DNA of 64,000 nt from an uncultured Mucilaginibacter sp. (GCA_903864275.1 CAIPFE010000023.1:29731-93730); one strand, 5' to 3'; positions 33,390-43,422 are shown, counted from the first letter of the stretch. Translations and numbers: made by a program. Notes: a model not told the origin generated them from the sequence alone.

Positions 33390-34193
33390 TTAATTATTAA
33401 CACGCGGCTGGTTCATTGCAGAAAGCATATTACCGTATATTGAATTCAACGTCGACAAATTTTTCGCCAACCGGGAAATCTCATCCCTAAACTGCTTGGC
33501 ATCACCTGCCGAAGCGTTAAAGTTTTGTACCGTGGTTGACATATCCTCGTAGAATTTATTCATTGATTTTAAATGGTTGCTTGAATCCTGCAATTCCAGC
33601 TCATACACTGCATTTAAGGAAGTAAGGTTTTTGGCCATTTTACTAACCTGGTCGTGGTATGTTTTTGAATCAATTGCTGTACTGGCCACTTCCTCTAAAT
33701 TTGTGGAAGCTTTTGCGACAGAATTATTTAATTTATCATAGCTTATGGTCGCCTCTTTAACCTTGTTGGTAAATGCTACGGTAGCGTCGCCCGCGTCGGT
33801 CACGCGCGATATAGAGTTTACCTTGTCGCCAAAAGTTCTTAAACCGCTGGCGAGGCTGCCAATTAATTCGGGGCCTATTTTCGCCTCGGAGAGCATCTGG
33901 TCTAAGGCTGCTGTGTTCGAAAAATCGTCGCCGCCGGTTAATTTTTTTGATTTTGGCAGGTCGCCATCAAAGTCCTCATCCAGTTCCGGATAAGCGCGCC
34001 GCCAGTCAAGTTCTTTTTCCTCGCGCTGGAAACCAAGCAGGAAGAACAAAATAGCTTCTGCGGACAATCCACCGCTAATAAACCATGTAGCCCCGGGCCA
34101 GTGTAATATTTTAAACATCAGCCCCACAATAACCACTGTAGCACCCCATGATACGATATTATTAATTCCGTAAGGTTGTTTCTTGCCAGCCAT
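33390..34193 (-). CDS. gldL: Type IX secretion motor protein GldL
   Basis: The proton-conducting stator of the T9SS motor. 267 residues: two membrane helices (about 10-28 and 33-53, VILFFLLGF), then a cytoplasmic helical tail. The helix-1 sequence NIVSWGATVVIVGLMFKILHWPG and the acidic residue expected in helix 2 (Glu in SAEAILFF) fit the GldL family. The tail has an acidic segment (ELDEDFDGDLPKSKK) and long coiled-coil regions. Confidence 0.94.
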   Translation of the reverse strand: MAGKKQPYGINNIVSWGATVVIVGLMFKILHWPGATWFISGGLSAEAILFFLLGFQREEKELDWRRAYPELDEDFDGDLPKSKKLTGGDDFSNTAALDQMLSEAKIGPELIGSLASGLRTFGDKVNSISRVTDAGDATVAFTNKVKEATISYDKLNNSVAKASTNLEEVASTAIDSKTYHDQVSKMAKNLTSLNAVYELELQDSSNHLKSMNKFYEDMSTTVQNFNASAGDAKQFRDEISRLAKNLSTLNSIYGNMLSAMNQPRVNN

Positions 34194-34240
34194 ATTAATT
34201 TAAAAAAGGATTTAAGAAATTTGAATTATATGTAGATAAT

Positions 34241-35572
34241 TTATCGTTTGTCTTTAATGTCGCGGCCCAGGTAATGTGTAACACAACGGAAGCCGATATA
34301 TGATTTGGCTGTATCCTGGTACTCGAAAGTACGGGTCGAGTTTTGCAGGAAATAACCAATGTCTTTCCACGAACCGCCTCTTACAACTTTACGTTTCAGC
34401 ACCGGTGGATCGCTTGCCTTAGCTTCGTAATCAAATGTTGGCGCCAGGTCATGAACAAATGTCGATGCCGATTCATCAAATGCGGATGAGGTCCACTCTG
34501 CTACGTTGCCGGCCATATTATATAAACCGTAATCATTGGGGAAATATGATTTTACATTTACTGTATAAGCCGCACCGTCGTCGGTATAATTACCTCTGCC
34601 CGGTTTAAAGTTTGCAAGTAAACATCCTTTTGCATTTTTTATATACGGGCCGCCCCAGGGGTAGTCGGTCCCGATCCTTCCGCCACGAGCTGCATATTCA
34701 AATTCAGCTTCTGTTGGCAGCCTGTAAGGCGCACGTGTTGGCAAATGCCTTGATTCTTTATAAGCGTCGTTATATCGTGTGCGCCACATGGTGAAAGCGC
34801 GGGCCTGGCGCCAGGTTACCCCAACAACAGGATAATTGCGGTACGCAGGGTGTGAAAAATAGCTTTCAGTCATAGGCTCGTTGGCAGCGTAAGAAAAATC
34901 GCTGAGCCAAACTAAAGTGTCCGGGTAAACGGGAACAGTATCGCGGAAAATGAAATCTGAACGTTTTTTTGTTTTGTCATCTTTATAATTAGCGGCATTA
35001 CGCAACACCACGAAAGAATAATTGTATTTCAACAGGCGAACATCCAGTTCGTTGCGGTCGAATATACGGTCATCGCCCTGGTAATACATTCCCTGTAATT
35101 TACCTGCAGATGCAGCCTGGCCGGCTCCTTTTTTAGGGCTCATTACCGGGTTCTTTTTTACATATGCCCAATTTATATATTTCTTACCGCTTGCATTTGC
35201 AGCCGCCCCTTTTGCCGGGTTCATATAATATTTAGGGTCATTAACAAAATTCGTAATGGCAATTGAGTCGCGGACCCAATTTACAAATTGCCGGTATTGG
35301 CTGTTAGTAATAGCGGTCTGGTCCATAAAAAATGGAGGAACAGTAACCTGTTTTGTCTGCGCGATTTGCGCAAAGGTAACATCCTGATCTGTTTGCCCCA
35401 TTAAAAAGGAGCCGCCTGGTATATATACCATGCCAAACGGGACTTCTGCCCTGAATGATTTTTGAGGAATACCGGTTACTTCACCCCGATCCCCGCCTTT
35501 GCTGCAGCCGTTTAGTACCCCGACGGCCAAAACTGCTATTAAAAAGTATATCTGCTTCATTTTTAAAATCAA
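34241..35572 (-). CDS. gldK: Type IX secretion lipoprotein GldK
   Basis: An outer membrane lipoprotein that forms the T9SS ring with GldN. 443 residues: lipobox LNGC (Cys at about residue 23), then a formylglycine-generating-enzyme-like (FGE-sulfatase) domain with VYIPGGSFLMGQ, LPTEAEFEYAARGG, AWTSSAFD-type and VVRGGSWKD segments. In GldK the domain is structural, not catalytic. A second in-frame ATG (MKQIYF) four codons in, at 35560, could be the true start. First gene of the operon; its promoter is not clear in the AT-rich gap upstream. Confidence 0.93.
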   Translation of the reverse strand: MILKMKQIYFLIAVLAVGVLNGCSKGGDRGEVTGIPQKSFRAEVPFGMVYIPGGSFLMGQTDQDVTFAQIAQTKQVTVPPFFMDQTAITNSQYRQFVNWVRDSIAITNFVNDPKYYMNPAKGAAANASGKKYINWAYVKKNPVMSPKKGAGQAASAGKLQGMYYQGDDRIFDRNELDVRLLKYNYSFVVLRNAANYKDDKTKKRSDFIFRDTVPVYPDTLVWLSDFSYAANEPMTESYFSHPAYRNYPVVGVTWRQARAFTMWRTRYNDAYKESRHLPTRAPYRLPTEAEFEYAARGGRIGTDYPWGGPYIKNAKGCLLANFKPGRGNYTDDGAAYTVNVKSYFPNDYGLYNMAGNVAEWTSSAFDESASTFVHDLAPTFDYEAKASDPPVLKRKVVRGGSWKDIGYFLQNSTRTFEYQDTAKSYIGFRCVTHYLGRDIKDKR

Positions 35573-36055
35573 AATTCAGTTATATGAAATATGAATATAA
35601 CACAATGCGACCCCCGAATATATTAAATTTGCTTCATCAATACACAAAAAACATTTTTATTAACCAAACTTACGCCAATTTTTAATTTATAGATAACAAA
35701 TTTGTGTTTAAAATTAATTTAACCAGTGTAATAATGTGAAATAGTTTGCCTTTATACGCTTTGCCTTGAAAATTGTTGCGCGGGGTAAACTAAATTACGA
35801 ATAAATTTATTTTGCTAATTAAGTTTGTTTGTGGATTAAGTTGTTTAGGTGTTTAGCTGTATAGTTAAACCAAAGTATTTTTTTAATAATTATTACAATT
35901 AAATCAGCCAAATCTAATCAATTTTCAACTAAAACACTAAATAAACGTTTAGTTTGTTAATTTATTTTGTACCACAATAGTTGATAGCTTGTTAGGTAAA
36001 TTTAAATAACACAGCCAATTCAACTTTTCACCTATACACCAATAATTACACCAAT
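35573..36055. other. AT-rich gap between gldK and hemD, no gene seen
   Basis: 483 bp with very high AT, many AATTTA/TAATTT words, frequent stops in all frames, and no long inverted repeat. It must carry the gldK promoter on the minus strand. I found no exact TAnnTTTG at a convincing distance. Confidence 0.5.
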
Positions 36056-36820
36056 TTATTTATTTGCCTGTTTAACATATTGTTCGATGGCCATTGTCAT
36101 GGATGGCGCTATGGGGGAGGGGGCCGGAATATCTAAAATTAATCCGGCTTCGAGTACTGCCTTGTGGGTTGTTGCCCCAAAAGCCGCTATGCGGGTATTG
36201 TTTTGCTTAAAACCGGGGAAATTTTTATACAGTGACTGGATACTCGAAGGGCTAAAAAAAGCAATTACGTCATAAAAAACCTCTGCCAGATCAGAAAGGT
36301 CGCTGCAAACCGTGCGAAAAAGCACTGCTGGCGTAAAATTATAGCCGTTTTCAAGCAAAAACTTTTGTGTTTCTTCGGCAGCAACGTCAGAGCATGGATA
36401 AAGAAATTTTTCTGCGGAGTGTTTTTTCAGTACTTCGGCAAGGTCGGACGCAGTTTGCTTGCCAAAAAATATTTTCCTCTTGCGGTACTGGATATACTTT
36501 TGAAGGTAGAGGGCAATAGTTTCAGAGAGGCAGAAATATTTCATCTCTACCGGGACCTCAAAACGCATCTCATCACATATCCTGAAAAAGTGGTCGGCAG
36601 AGTTGCGGCTTGTAAAAATCACAGCGCTAAAATCTGCCAGGTTGATCTTCTCTTTCCGAAAATCTTTAGCCGGTACACCCTCAACATGAATAAATGATCT
36701 GAAATCAATTTTCAAGTTAAGCTTTTTAGAAAGCTCGGCGTATGGATTTTTATCATTTTCAGGTTTGGGCAATGTAACTAAAATGCTCTTAACCTTTTTC
36801 TTTCTCTCTTCCAAATTCAA
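36056..36820 (-). CDS. hemD: Uroporphyrinogen-III synthase
   Basis: Closes and inverts ring D of hydroxymethylbilane to give uroporphyrinogen III for heme. 254 residues. The family is poorly conserved but recognisable: two alpha/beta domains with ILVTLPKPENDKNPYAELSKK, the SAVIFTSRNSADHFF strand-helix (about 62-78), YPCSDVAAEETQKFL and VIAFFSPSSIQSLYKNFP. It follows the DUF4271 gene by 21 nt, the order kept across Bacteroidota. The first about 10 residues are a charged helix. Confidence 0.85.
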   Translation of the reverse strand: MNLEERKKKVKSILVTLPKPENDKNPYAELSKKLNLKIDFRSFIHVEGVPAKDFRKEKINLADFSAVIFTSRNSADHFFRICDEMRFEVPVEMKYFCLSETIALYLQKYIQYRKRKIFFGKQTASDLAEVLKKHSAEKFLYPCSDVAAEETQKFLLENGYNFTPAVLFRTVCSDLSDLAEVFYDVIAFFSPSSIQSLYKNFPGFKQNNTRIAAFGATTHKAVLEAGLILDIPAPSPIAPSMTMAIEQYVKQANK

Positions 36821-36841
36821 ATCGTGTAACTCCCTAAAAGT

Positions 36842-37801
36842 TTATATATTAAGTGCCTTGATTAAAATCAAAATGGGGCAAATTTCGAGGGCACAAAGAT
36901 AGATAAATAAATAAAACTTATGAAATCGAAAATTGGAAATCACATTTATACTGTTTCGCAAGTACTGCACGGCAAATATAACAGCGATCGACCCCATGGT
37001 AAAAACTAATAACCATGGTATAAAGCGGTTGGCAAGTAAGCTAAAGCACAAGGCGACAAATAAAAGAACAAAAGCAATATTAAAATAAGTTAAGTTTAAT
37101 ATTGCTATGTACTCACTAACCAGGCGGTTAACATCAAAAACGAAGCCAATAAATTTTAATACTATAAATTTAAGTGCAAATAATAAGCTGATTATAAGCG
37201 AGAGTGAAATAAAAAGCTGGAAGCCGCCAATGCCATAATCAATATTTTCATATACGGTCAATTGGTATAAAACAAGGCTCGCCGTTAAACAAAATAGCAA
37301 AAATAATCCTACAAATGCCCATGAATTTACCAGGCCGCCTTCTTTATCAACCTGCGAAAGCGCGTTTTTAGTATAAAATGAATGTATAACATTTCTTATA
37401 TCCTTGCTTAAAAACAGATTTAAAAGCGCAGTATAAATTAACAAAGCAATAATGACAGCGATAATCCAGGGGTCACGCGAAGCCCGGGCTACACCACTTT
37501 TTACTATACTTTTTTGCAGTAGGGGCGTGGAAGGTTGCGAACTAAGTTCCAGCAAATTATTCTTCCAAATGCTGCTTAAAAACTGGTTCTCACGCGAGGA
37601 ATCGGGTACCAGGTAAAACATGGCGATAGAGTCTGCCACAAACTGTTGTCTGTTGGTTTTGGCCAGCGCGGCCGAATCAGGCACCCGAGTTTTGTTTAAA
37701 TTCAAATTACTGTTCCCTTTCGGGACTATTGTGTCTTGCCCCGCAGAAACGGCAAGGCTGCGTATTGAAATAAATAGAAGGAAAAAAAAAGTGAGCCGCA
37801 T
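36842..37801 (-). CDS. DUF4271 family membrane protein
   Basis: A 319-residue membrane protein with a signal-like N-terminus, an exposed Ser/Asn-rich segment and seven or so membrane helices from about residue 110 on. Start, length and linkage with hemD match DUF4271, a Bacteroidota family of unknown function. C-terminal segment IYLCALEICPILILIK is the most conserved part I recall. A TAATTTTG box lies 38 nt upstream. The pair DUF4271-hemD forms an operon. Confidence 0.85.
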   Translation of the reverse strand: MRLTFFFLLFISIRSLAVSAGQDTIVPKGNSNLNLNKTRVPDSAALAKTNRQQFVADSIAMFYLVPDSSRENQFLSSIWKNNLLELSSQPSTPLLQKSIVKSGVARASRDPWIIAVIIALLIYTALLNLFLSKDIRNVIHSFYTKNALSQVDKEGGLVNSWAFVGLFLLFCLTASLVLYQLTVYENIDYGIGGFQLFISLSLIISLLFALKFIVLKFIGFVFDVNRLVSEYIAILNLTYFNIAFVLLFVALCFSLLANRFIPWLLVFTMGSIAVIFAVQYLRNSINVISNFRFHKFYLFIYLCALEICPILILIKALNI

Positions 37802-37839
37802 TTTGTATAAAGAAAAAGCCTCCTGAATAATTTGTACGG

Positions 37840-37847
37840 CAAAATTA
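37840..37847 (-). promoter_or_regulatory. -7 box for the DUF4271-hemD operon
   Basis: TAATTTTG on the minus strand, 38 nt before the start; no -33 element seen at 19 nt. Confidence 0.5.
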
Positions 37848-37908
37848 CCGTAATAATTGGTTGTTTTACGAGTTGCTTTTCAAAATTGTTGGAGGGTGTG
37901 TTGAGTCC

Positions 37909-37980
37909 TAAGTCGAAAGTCTTTAGTCGAAAAGTCTAAGTAATAAAAAGACCAAAATCCGACTTCGTACTTTCGACTTA
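37909..37980. repeat. Inverted repeat, 'TAAGTCGAAAGT' family
   Basis: TAAGTCGAAAGT (37909-37920) pairs perfectly with ACTTTCGACTTA (37969-37980). TTAGTCGAAAAGTC and GACTTCG/AAGACTTTTGGC are additional half copies. Confidence 0.75.
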
Positions 37981-37996
37981 AGACTTTTGGCTTTAC

Positions 37997-38701
37997 CTAA
38001 AGATTGTATTCTGTTTTTAAAAGCGCAATAAGTTGGGTGGTAAAGGGCAACCGTTCCTGCAGATTCTCAACATAGTTTTTGTTCCAGCCCTCTTCCAATT
38101 TAATTTTATTAAAAAATACCTGTAGCTGCTGCGGATTGGTAGTAAGCAGCGGAAATGTTTCCGTATTTTTCTTCAGGTTAAAAACCAGCACTTCCGTCAT
38201 GGCCTCGGTGGCATCATTGGTGTATCTTAAATATGGGGCCTCGGCGGCATAAATACCCCGCACTTCCTGATCGTACTTAGCAATACTGTCGGCAACATGC
38301 CCATGTTTAATAAACTGCAGGCCTCCTGAATTTTTGAGCTGTGTCATCGTCGCATCGTTGCTGATAAAAACCGAAAAATTGCTGACACTCCCCGCATATT
38401 TATACATCAGTTTCCGGTTCGCCGGGGTGGCCATGTCTTTATCACTTAATGAAAGAAGACTGTCTAACCCTTTTATTTTCTTTTGGTTGTCCTCGATGGT
38501 ATAATCTAATTCAGCTTTATCTTTTTCCAGGTTGTTTTCAAAGCTGACGATGTATTCCTTCTCCTTATCTTTCGCATTTATATTTTCCCGCAGGCTTTCG
38601 GCGAAAAAACCCATGGTGACCGCTAAAAATATCATCAATCCCTCTGACAGGTACTCTTTGAATCTTTTTCTTCCTACTTCCGGGTGATGGTGCACTTCCA
38701 T
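37997..38701 (-). CDS. Single-pass membrane protein, DUF6090-like
   Basis: A 234-residue protein with a histidine-rich basic start (MEVHHHPEVGRKRFKEYLSEG), one membrane helix at about 20-38 (LMIFLAVTMGFFAESLRENI) and a long helical domain with conserved acidic coiled-coil. This shape is shared by many Bacteroidota proteins placed in or near DUF6090. Function unknown. It is divergent from the FtsX-like permease gene, 151 bp away. A TATATTTG box lies 27 nt upstream. Confidence 0.65.
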   Translation of the reverse strand: MEVHHHPEVGRKRFKEYLSEGLMIFLAVTMGFFAESLRENINAKDKEKEYIVSFENNLEKDKAELDYTIEDNQKKIKGLDSLLSLSDKDMATPANRKLMYKYAGSVSNFSVFISNDATMTQLKNSGGLQFIKHGHVADSIAKYDQEVRGIYAAEAPYLRYTNDATEAMTEVLVFNLKKNTETFPLLTTNPQQLQVFFNKIKLEEGWNKNYVENLQERLPFTTQLIALLKTEYNL

Positions 38702-38728
38702 AGTTCAATAATTGTAATTGTTGGTATC

Positions 38729-38736
38729 CAAATATA
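38729..38736 (-). promoter_or_regulatory. -7 box for the DUF6090-like gene
   Basis: TATATTTG on the minus strand, 27 nt before the start codon. Confidence 0.5.
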
Positions 38737-38852
38737 ATGGTCTTAATTTAATTTTTGCTTATGTTTGATTCAAGGCCAAGTTCTCTTTTATATCCATAAT
38801 TAATCGGTTGAAAAGTTAAAGAACTGTATAGACTTATTTTAAGAAAAAAAAC

Positions 38853-41204
38853 ATGTTCAAACACAACCTCCTGCTCTTTTACAGGAATTTTAAACGGCAT
38901 AAAAGCACCTTCTTTATTAATCTTATTGGCCTTTCCGGCGGACTCGCGTGCGTACTGATAATTTACTTGTGGGTAAATGACGAATTAAGCTTTGATAAGT
39001 ATCATGTGAATGATTGCAGGCTTTACCAGGTGATGGCCAATACTAAAAGCGAAAAAGGTATTGATACAAGAAAAGACTCACCGCATTCGCTGGCGGAGGC
39101 ACTTCCTTCTGAAATGCCTGAAGTGGAATATGCTGTAACAACAACACCTGATCTGTTTCTCCCGGAGTTTACATTATCAGCAAATAATAAAAAAGTTAAA
39201 GGAGCCGGGAAATTTGCGGGCAAAGATTTTTTTAAAATCTTCTCTTATCATTTGATCGGCGGCAATGAATCAAACGTTCTGTCAAATAAAAATGCTATCG
39301 TTCTTTCGCAAAGCCAGGCGCAAAATTTATTCAGATCGGCTGCTGGCGCTGTTGGAAAAACGATTGGCTGGAGCGTAGCCGGTATAAAAAAGGAATGCGT
39401 GGTTACCGGAGTTTTTAAAGATGTACCTGTTAATAGTTCCGAACATTTTGACTTTGTATTGTCATTCGATGCCCTGAAAGATATCATGGGAATGGAAACC
39501 AACTGGAATTCAGAGCCTTTTTGTACCTATTTAACGGTAAAGAACGGTACTGATATTGTGCGTTTTAATGACAAATTAACCCTTTATATAAGAAGTAAAA
39601 GCGGGGACGGCAGCCGGAGTTTTTTTCTTAAACGCTTTTCTGATAATTATCTCTACGGTAAATATGAAAATGGAAAAGTAGCAGGCGGAAGAATTGAATA
39701 TGTAAAGCTTTTTTCACTGATCGCGCTGTTCATACTTATTATTTCCGCTATAAATTTCATGAACCTGTCCACTGCCAAAGCTGCCAGGAAAGTAAAAGAG
39801 ATAGGCATAAAAAAGGCCATCGGGGTTGGACGAAAGGCGTTGATACTGCAATACCTCGGCGAATCCCTTTTAATGAGTCTGCTATCCGTAATAGTCGCCA
39901 TATTGGTTGTTAGCCTTTTATTGCGGCAGTTTAATGAGATCACTCAAAAGAGCCTTCATTTGCATTTCGATGCCGAAGTCTGTTTAGCCCTGATCGGCGT
40001 TACTTTGTTTACCGGGCTTTTATCAGGGCTTTACCCGGCGATATACCTGTCGGGATTAAAACCGGCAATGATATTAAAGGGGAAGTCTAGTAATTCAATA
40101 ACAGAAATATTGACCCGCAAAGGATTAGTAGTTTTTCAATTCAGCCTGTCGGTTATATTTATCGTTTCAGTTCTGGTGATCTATAAACAAATAGATTATA
40201 TACAAAATAAGAACCTCGGTTTTGATAAAAATAATGTTATCTATTTTGAGTCGGAAGGAAAAGATGCTGAAGCTTACCTTAATGAAATACAAAAGCTGCA
40301 AGGTATAGAAAGGGCTTCCAGCATGGTCGGAAATCTTATCGGGGATAAATTTGGCGGCCAGGGGGCTATAGTTTGGAATGGGAAAAAGATCCAGGTGCGT
40401 TCATTTGGGGTAAATTATGGATTGATTGAAACATTGGGCGTACAGCTCAAAGAAGGAAGGTCTTTTTCTAAAGACTTTGGCTCCAATAATTCTCAATTGA
40501 TTTTAAATGAAGCAGCTGTTGATGCGGTGGGGCTCAAAAACCCTATCGGGACAATAATTAAAGGGCAGGGAAATAACACGGAAATTATCGGTGTAGTAAA
40601 GAACTTCCACTTTCAATCGTTCCATGAGCAGATAGAACCCATGAAATTCCGGCTCGATAACCAGGGACCATCAATGATAGTAGCAAAAATTAGGAAAGGC
40701 AAAGAAAAAGTGGCCCTAAATAACTTAGAAAGCCTCTATAAAAAGTTCAACCCGGGCCTTACTTTTAATTACAAGTTTTTGGACCAGGATTACCAGGCTT
40801 TGTATACTTCCGAAAGGCAGGTCTCCATTTTATCACGGTATTTCGCCGGCCTATCCATTTTGATATCCTGCCTGGGCCTGTTTGGCTTAGCTGCCTTCAC
40901 TGCCGAAATGCGGTTGAAAGAGATCGGGATCAGGAAAGTATTGGGGTCAAGCGTGTTTGGTATAGTCCGCCTCTTATCCGGCGAGTTCGCAAAAATGATA
41001 TTTATAGCCATTTGTATAGCGTTGCCATTAAGCTATTTGATCGCCAAAAACTGGCTTGATGATTTTGCCTATCGAATAAACCTGGAATGGTGGTATTTCT
41101 ATGGAGCCGGGCTTATTACTATCGCCATCGCGCTGGCCACGGTAAGCTTTCAATCTGTTAAGGCTGCATTGGTCAACCCGGCGAAAAGTTTGAGAAGTGA
41201 ATAG
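38853..41204 (+). CDS. ABC transporter permease, MacB/FtsX type
   Basis: A 783-residue permease with two MacB_PCD-FtsX units: a membrane helix at about 22-42, a periplasmic domain to about 280, three helices (about 285-405, with NFMNLSTAKAARKVKEIGIKKAIG), then a second periplasmic domain and three C-terminal helices (AEMRLKEIGIRKVLGSSVFGIV near 690). The motif 'KEIGIRKVLGAS' after a helix is the coupling helix that contacts the ATPase, which is not next to it. Such Bacteroidota permeases often export or sense antimicrobial peptides; this is not proven here. Confidence 0.9.
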   Translation: MFKHNLLLFYRNFKRHKSTFFINLIGLSGGLACVLIIYLWVNDELSFDKYHVNDCRLYQVMANTKSEKGIDTRKDSPHSLAEALPSEMPEVEYAVTTTPDLFLPEFTLSANNKKVKGAGKFAGKDFFKIFSYHLIGGNESNVLSNKNAIVLSQSQAQNLFRSAAGAVGKTIGWSVAGIKKECVVTGVFKDVPVNSSEHFDFVLSFDALKDIMGMETNWNSEPFCTYLTVKNGTDIVRFNDKLTLYIRSKSGDGSRSFFLKRFSDNYLYGKYENGKVAGGRIEYVKLFSLIALFILIISAINFMNLSTAKAARKVKEIGIKKAIGVGRKALILQYLGESLLMSLLSVIVAILVVSLLLRQFNEITQKSLHLHFDAEVCLALIGVTLFTGLLSGLYPAIYLSGLKPAMILKGKSSNSITEILTRKGLVVFQFSLSVIFIVSVLVIYKQIDYIQNKNLGFDKNNVIYFESEGKDAEAYLNEIQKLQGIERASSMVGNLIGDKFGGQGAIVWNGKKIQVRSFGVNYGLIETLGVQLKEGRSFSKDFGSNNSQLILNEAAVDAVGLKNPIGTIIKGQGNNTEIIGVVKNFHFQSFHEQIEPMKFRLDNQGPSMIVAKIRKGKEKVALNNLESLYKKFNPGLTFNYKFLDQDYQALYTSERQVSILSRYFAGLSILISCLGLFGLAAFTAEMRLKEIGIRKVLGSSVFGIVRLLSGEFAKMIFIAICIALPLSYLIAKNWLDDFAYRINLEWWYFYGAGLITIAIALATVSFQSVKAALVNPAKSLRSE

Positions 41205-41302
41205 GAAGAATAAATAATAAACCTTCGCTTAATTTGCAAGAAGGCAATAAAATAGGTCTTCAGCATAAATAAAAACTGGTTGTTAACTAAAAAAAAGATC
41301 AT

Positions 41303-42229
41303 ATGCGTCTTCGCCATTTAGAAAAAGGAGATGGTTTCTTCCATGCTCTTTTGTTCAGGTTTATTTCAATGGTATCTGGAATGCGGCTGCCTGATGCGGC
41401 CAGGATCGTGATGTACCACGAGGACTTTTATGGTAAGCCAATGGCCGCCTGGACACAGGCCGCGATGCGTGGAGAAAGCGGTTGGTCTGTTGGTGAGCGG
41501 GAACTTTTCGCAGCCATGACCGCCAAATGGAATTCGTGTACCTTTTGCATTCGTGCTCATAGTGCCATTGCCTCACTGGTTTTGGATAAAACACTGGTAG
41601 AGGCGGCGCTTGAAGATTTCCGGCAGGCAAAATTGCCTCCGAGATTACAAACCATCCTGGTTTTCCTGGAAATATTTGCCAAAACACCCGATGAACTCAC
41701 CGCGGAACACGCTCTTGCTGTGCTACATAGCGGGATAACACGGCAGGAACTGGAGGATGCAATGGCGGTTGTTACCCTGTTCAGCATTACAGTCCGCTTA
41801 GCAGACACCTTCAATTTCGCGATCCCTGGCGATAGCGATTTTTCCCGTGCAGCACCACGGATGCTGTCGCAGGGCTATGTATTTGGCAAAAGCAAGATTA
41901 ATGGCCACCCTGACCATCGGGCCCTGGCCGAAGTACTGTGCAAACGTGTTCTTGAAGGGCCGGGAATAACGGACATTGTACTTCGCCAGGCAATAGCGAA
42001 GCGGGCGACCGGCGGCCCTTCCACAGGAGAAGCAACCTATGACGATCTGGCCCTGCAAATTGGCCACGCAGCCTATAAGGTTACGGACGAGCAGGTAAAA
42101 AAAGTCGTCGAAAAAACGGGGAACGAAAAAGCTGCCTTTGAATTGATTGTTGCCGCCGCAGTTGGTGCAGGCTTTTATCACTGGCATAAGGGCCTCGGCA
42201 TCATGGAGGAAGCTACTGGAGCGGAATAG
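41303..42229 (+). CDS. Carboxymuconolactone decarboxylase/AhpD-like protein
   Basis: A 308-residue protein. The AhpD-type redox motif is present: Cys79-Thr-Phe-Cys82 and His86 in NSCTFCIRAHSAIA. AhpD-like proteins reduce peroxiredoxins or act as alkyl-hydroperoxide reductases. It is longer than a single CMD domain (about 110-170), with a second helical unit after about residue 190 that lacks a CxxC. Role probably peroxide defence, inferred. ltaE follows 101 nt downstream. Confidence 0.78.
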   Translation: MRLRHLEKGDGFFHALLFRFISMVSGMRLPDAARIVMYHEDFYGKPMAAWTQAAMRGESGWSVGERELFAAMTAKWNSCTFCIRAHSAIASLVLDKTLVEAALEDFRQAKLPPRLQTILVFLEIFAKTPDELTAEHALAVLHSGITRQELEDAMAVVTLFSITVRLADTFNFAIPGDSDFSRAAPRMLSQGYVFGKSKINGHPDHRALAEVLCKRVLEGPGITDIVLRQAIAKRATGGPSTGEATYDDLALQIGHAAYKVTDEQVKKVVEKTGNEKAAFELIVAAAVGAGFYHWHKGLGIMEEATGAE

Positions 42230-42329
42230 CTAAAGCAGAATAAAGCGAGAAAAAAGGCAAAAGCCAAAGTAAAAATTAAAGGGTTAAGTACCTAGCGCAA
42301 TTGCCTTATTAAATAAAAAAATCGATTAG

Positions 42330-43376
42330 ATGAATATGGTTACCCCGAAAAAAATAAACTTATCGAGCGAGAACTATGCAGGCGTTCATGATAAGATGAT
42401 GAGTGCGTTGGCCGCTGCCAATACCGACAATGTGCCATCCTATGGAAATGATCATTACACCCAAAGCGCTATTGCGGTGTTCAAAGAACATTTTGGCGAA
42501 AACATTGAAGTGTACTTTACTTTTAACGGCACCGGCGCCAATAATTTCGGGATAGGCTCAGTTACCGGCAAGCACAATTCGGTGTTTTGTACCGAAGTGG
42601 CCCACTTAAATGTTGATGAGTCGACCGCGCCTGAAGCTTTTACAGGGTGCAGGATATTTCCTGTGAAATCGTCAGATGGGAAAATCATTTTAGCCGATCT
42701 GAAAAACAAGTTAAAACGTATAGGTGACGTCCATCACCCGCAGCCAAAAGTAGTAACCATTACGCAGCCAACCGAATATGGTACCGTTTATACCCTTGAC
42801 GAACTTAAGGCATTAAAGCAAATATGCACCGAAAATAACCTCCTGCTACATGTTGACGGCGCGAGATTTTTTAATGCCGCCGTGCATTTAAATACATCCT
42901 TAAAACAATTAAGCGCCGAGGCAGGCGTGGATATATTAACGCTTGGCGGCACAAAAGGCGGTATGATGTTTGGAGAAGCGGTTATTTTCTTTAACTGCCC
43001 GGTACCCAATGCAAACAAATTCATGCTGAAAAGGAGCATGCAGCTTGCATCAAAAAACAGGTTTATAGCCGCGCAGTTTACAGCCATGCTGCAGGATGAA
43101 CTTTGGAAAGAGATAGCAAACCACACAAATGTGCTTGCGGCCATGTTGGAAAAAGAGTTATCGAAAATTCCTTCTTTTGAGATAGCCTACCCGGTTGAAA
43201 CCAACGCTGTTTTCGTAAAAATGCCAAAACATATTTTCGACGAGCTGCAGAAAATCGCGACCTTTTATCACTGGAACGAAGAAAGAAATGAATACAGGTT
43301 CATGCTTTCTTTTAACAGCACTGCGGATGAGGTGACAAGATTTGTTGAGCAAGTAAAGCTTTTGGCAGGCGGCTAA
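42330..43376 (+). CDS. ltaE: Low-specificity threonine aldolase-like PLP enzyme
   Basis: A 348-residue fold type I PLP enzyme of the beta-eliminating lyase/threonine aldolase family, splitting threonine to glycine and acetaldehyde. The opening YAGVHDKMMSALAAAN is like other aldolases; HVDGARFFNAAV (aspartate for the PLP pyridine nitrogen) and the PLP lysine in LGGTKGGMMFGEA (near residue 209) are visible. Native substrate may differ (L-allo-threonine, phenylserine). It ends 47 nt before the copy of the att core, so it was the original neighbour of hemW. Confidence 0.9.
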   Translation: MNMVTPKKINLSSENYAGVHDKMMSALAAANTDNVPSYGNDHYTQSAIAVFKEHFGENIEVYFTFNGTGANNFGIGSVTGKHNSVFCTEVAHLNVDESTAPEAFTGCRIFPVKSSDGKIILADLKNKLKRIGDVHHPQPKVVTITQPTEYGTVYTLDELKALKQICTENNLLLHVDGARFFNAAVHLNTSLKQLSAEAGVDILTLGGTKGGMMFGEAVIFFNCPVPNANKFMLKRSMQLASKNRFIAAQFTAMLQDELWKEIANHTNVLAAMLEKELSKIPSFEIAYPVETNAVFVKMPKHIFDELQKIATFYHWNEERNEYRFMLSFNSTADEVTRFVEQVKLLAGG

Positions 43377-43411
43377 GAGATATTTTGAGCTGGCAATAAA
43401 TCTCAAAGGAC

Positions 43412-43419
43412 TACCTTTG
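43412..43419 (+). promoter_or_regulatory. Orphaned hemW promoter (-7 box) at the left end of the element
   Basis: TACCTTTG, then CGCC, then ATGGCCGG: the same spacing as at truA. The ATG opens only MAGM and then a stop, because element DNA begins after ATGGCCGG. In the empty chromosome this box would sit 4 nt before hemW. Confidence 0.65.
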
Positions 43420-43422
43420 CGC

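Noticed and set aside
34241..35572. GldK as a sulfatase-modifying enzyme
   Set aside because: The FGE-like domain is present, but the gene order gldKLMN and the lipobox show a T9SS ring protein; catalytic function is not expected.
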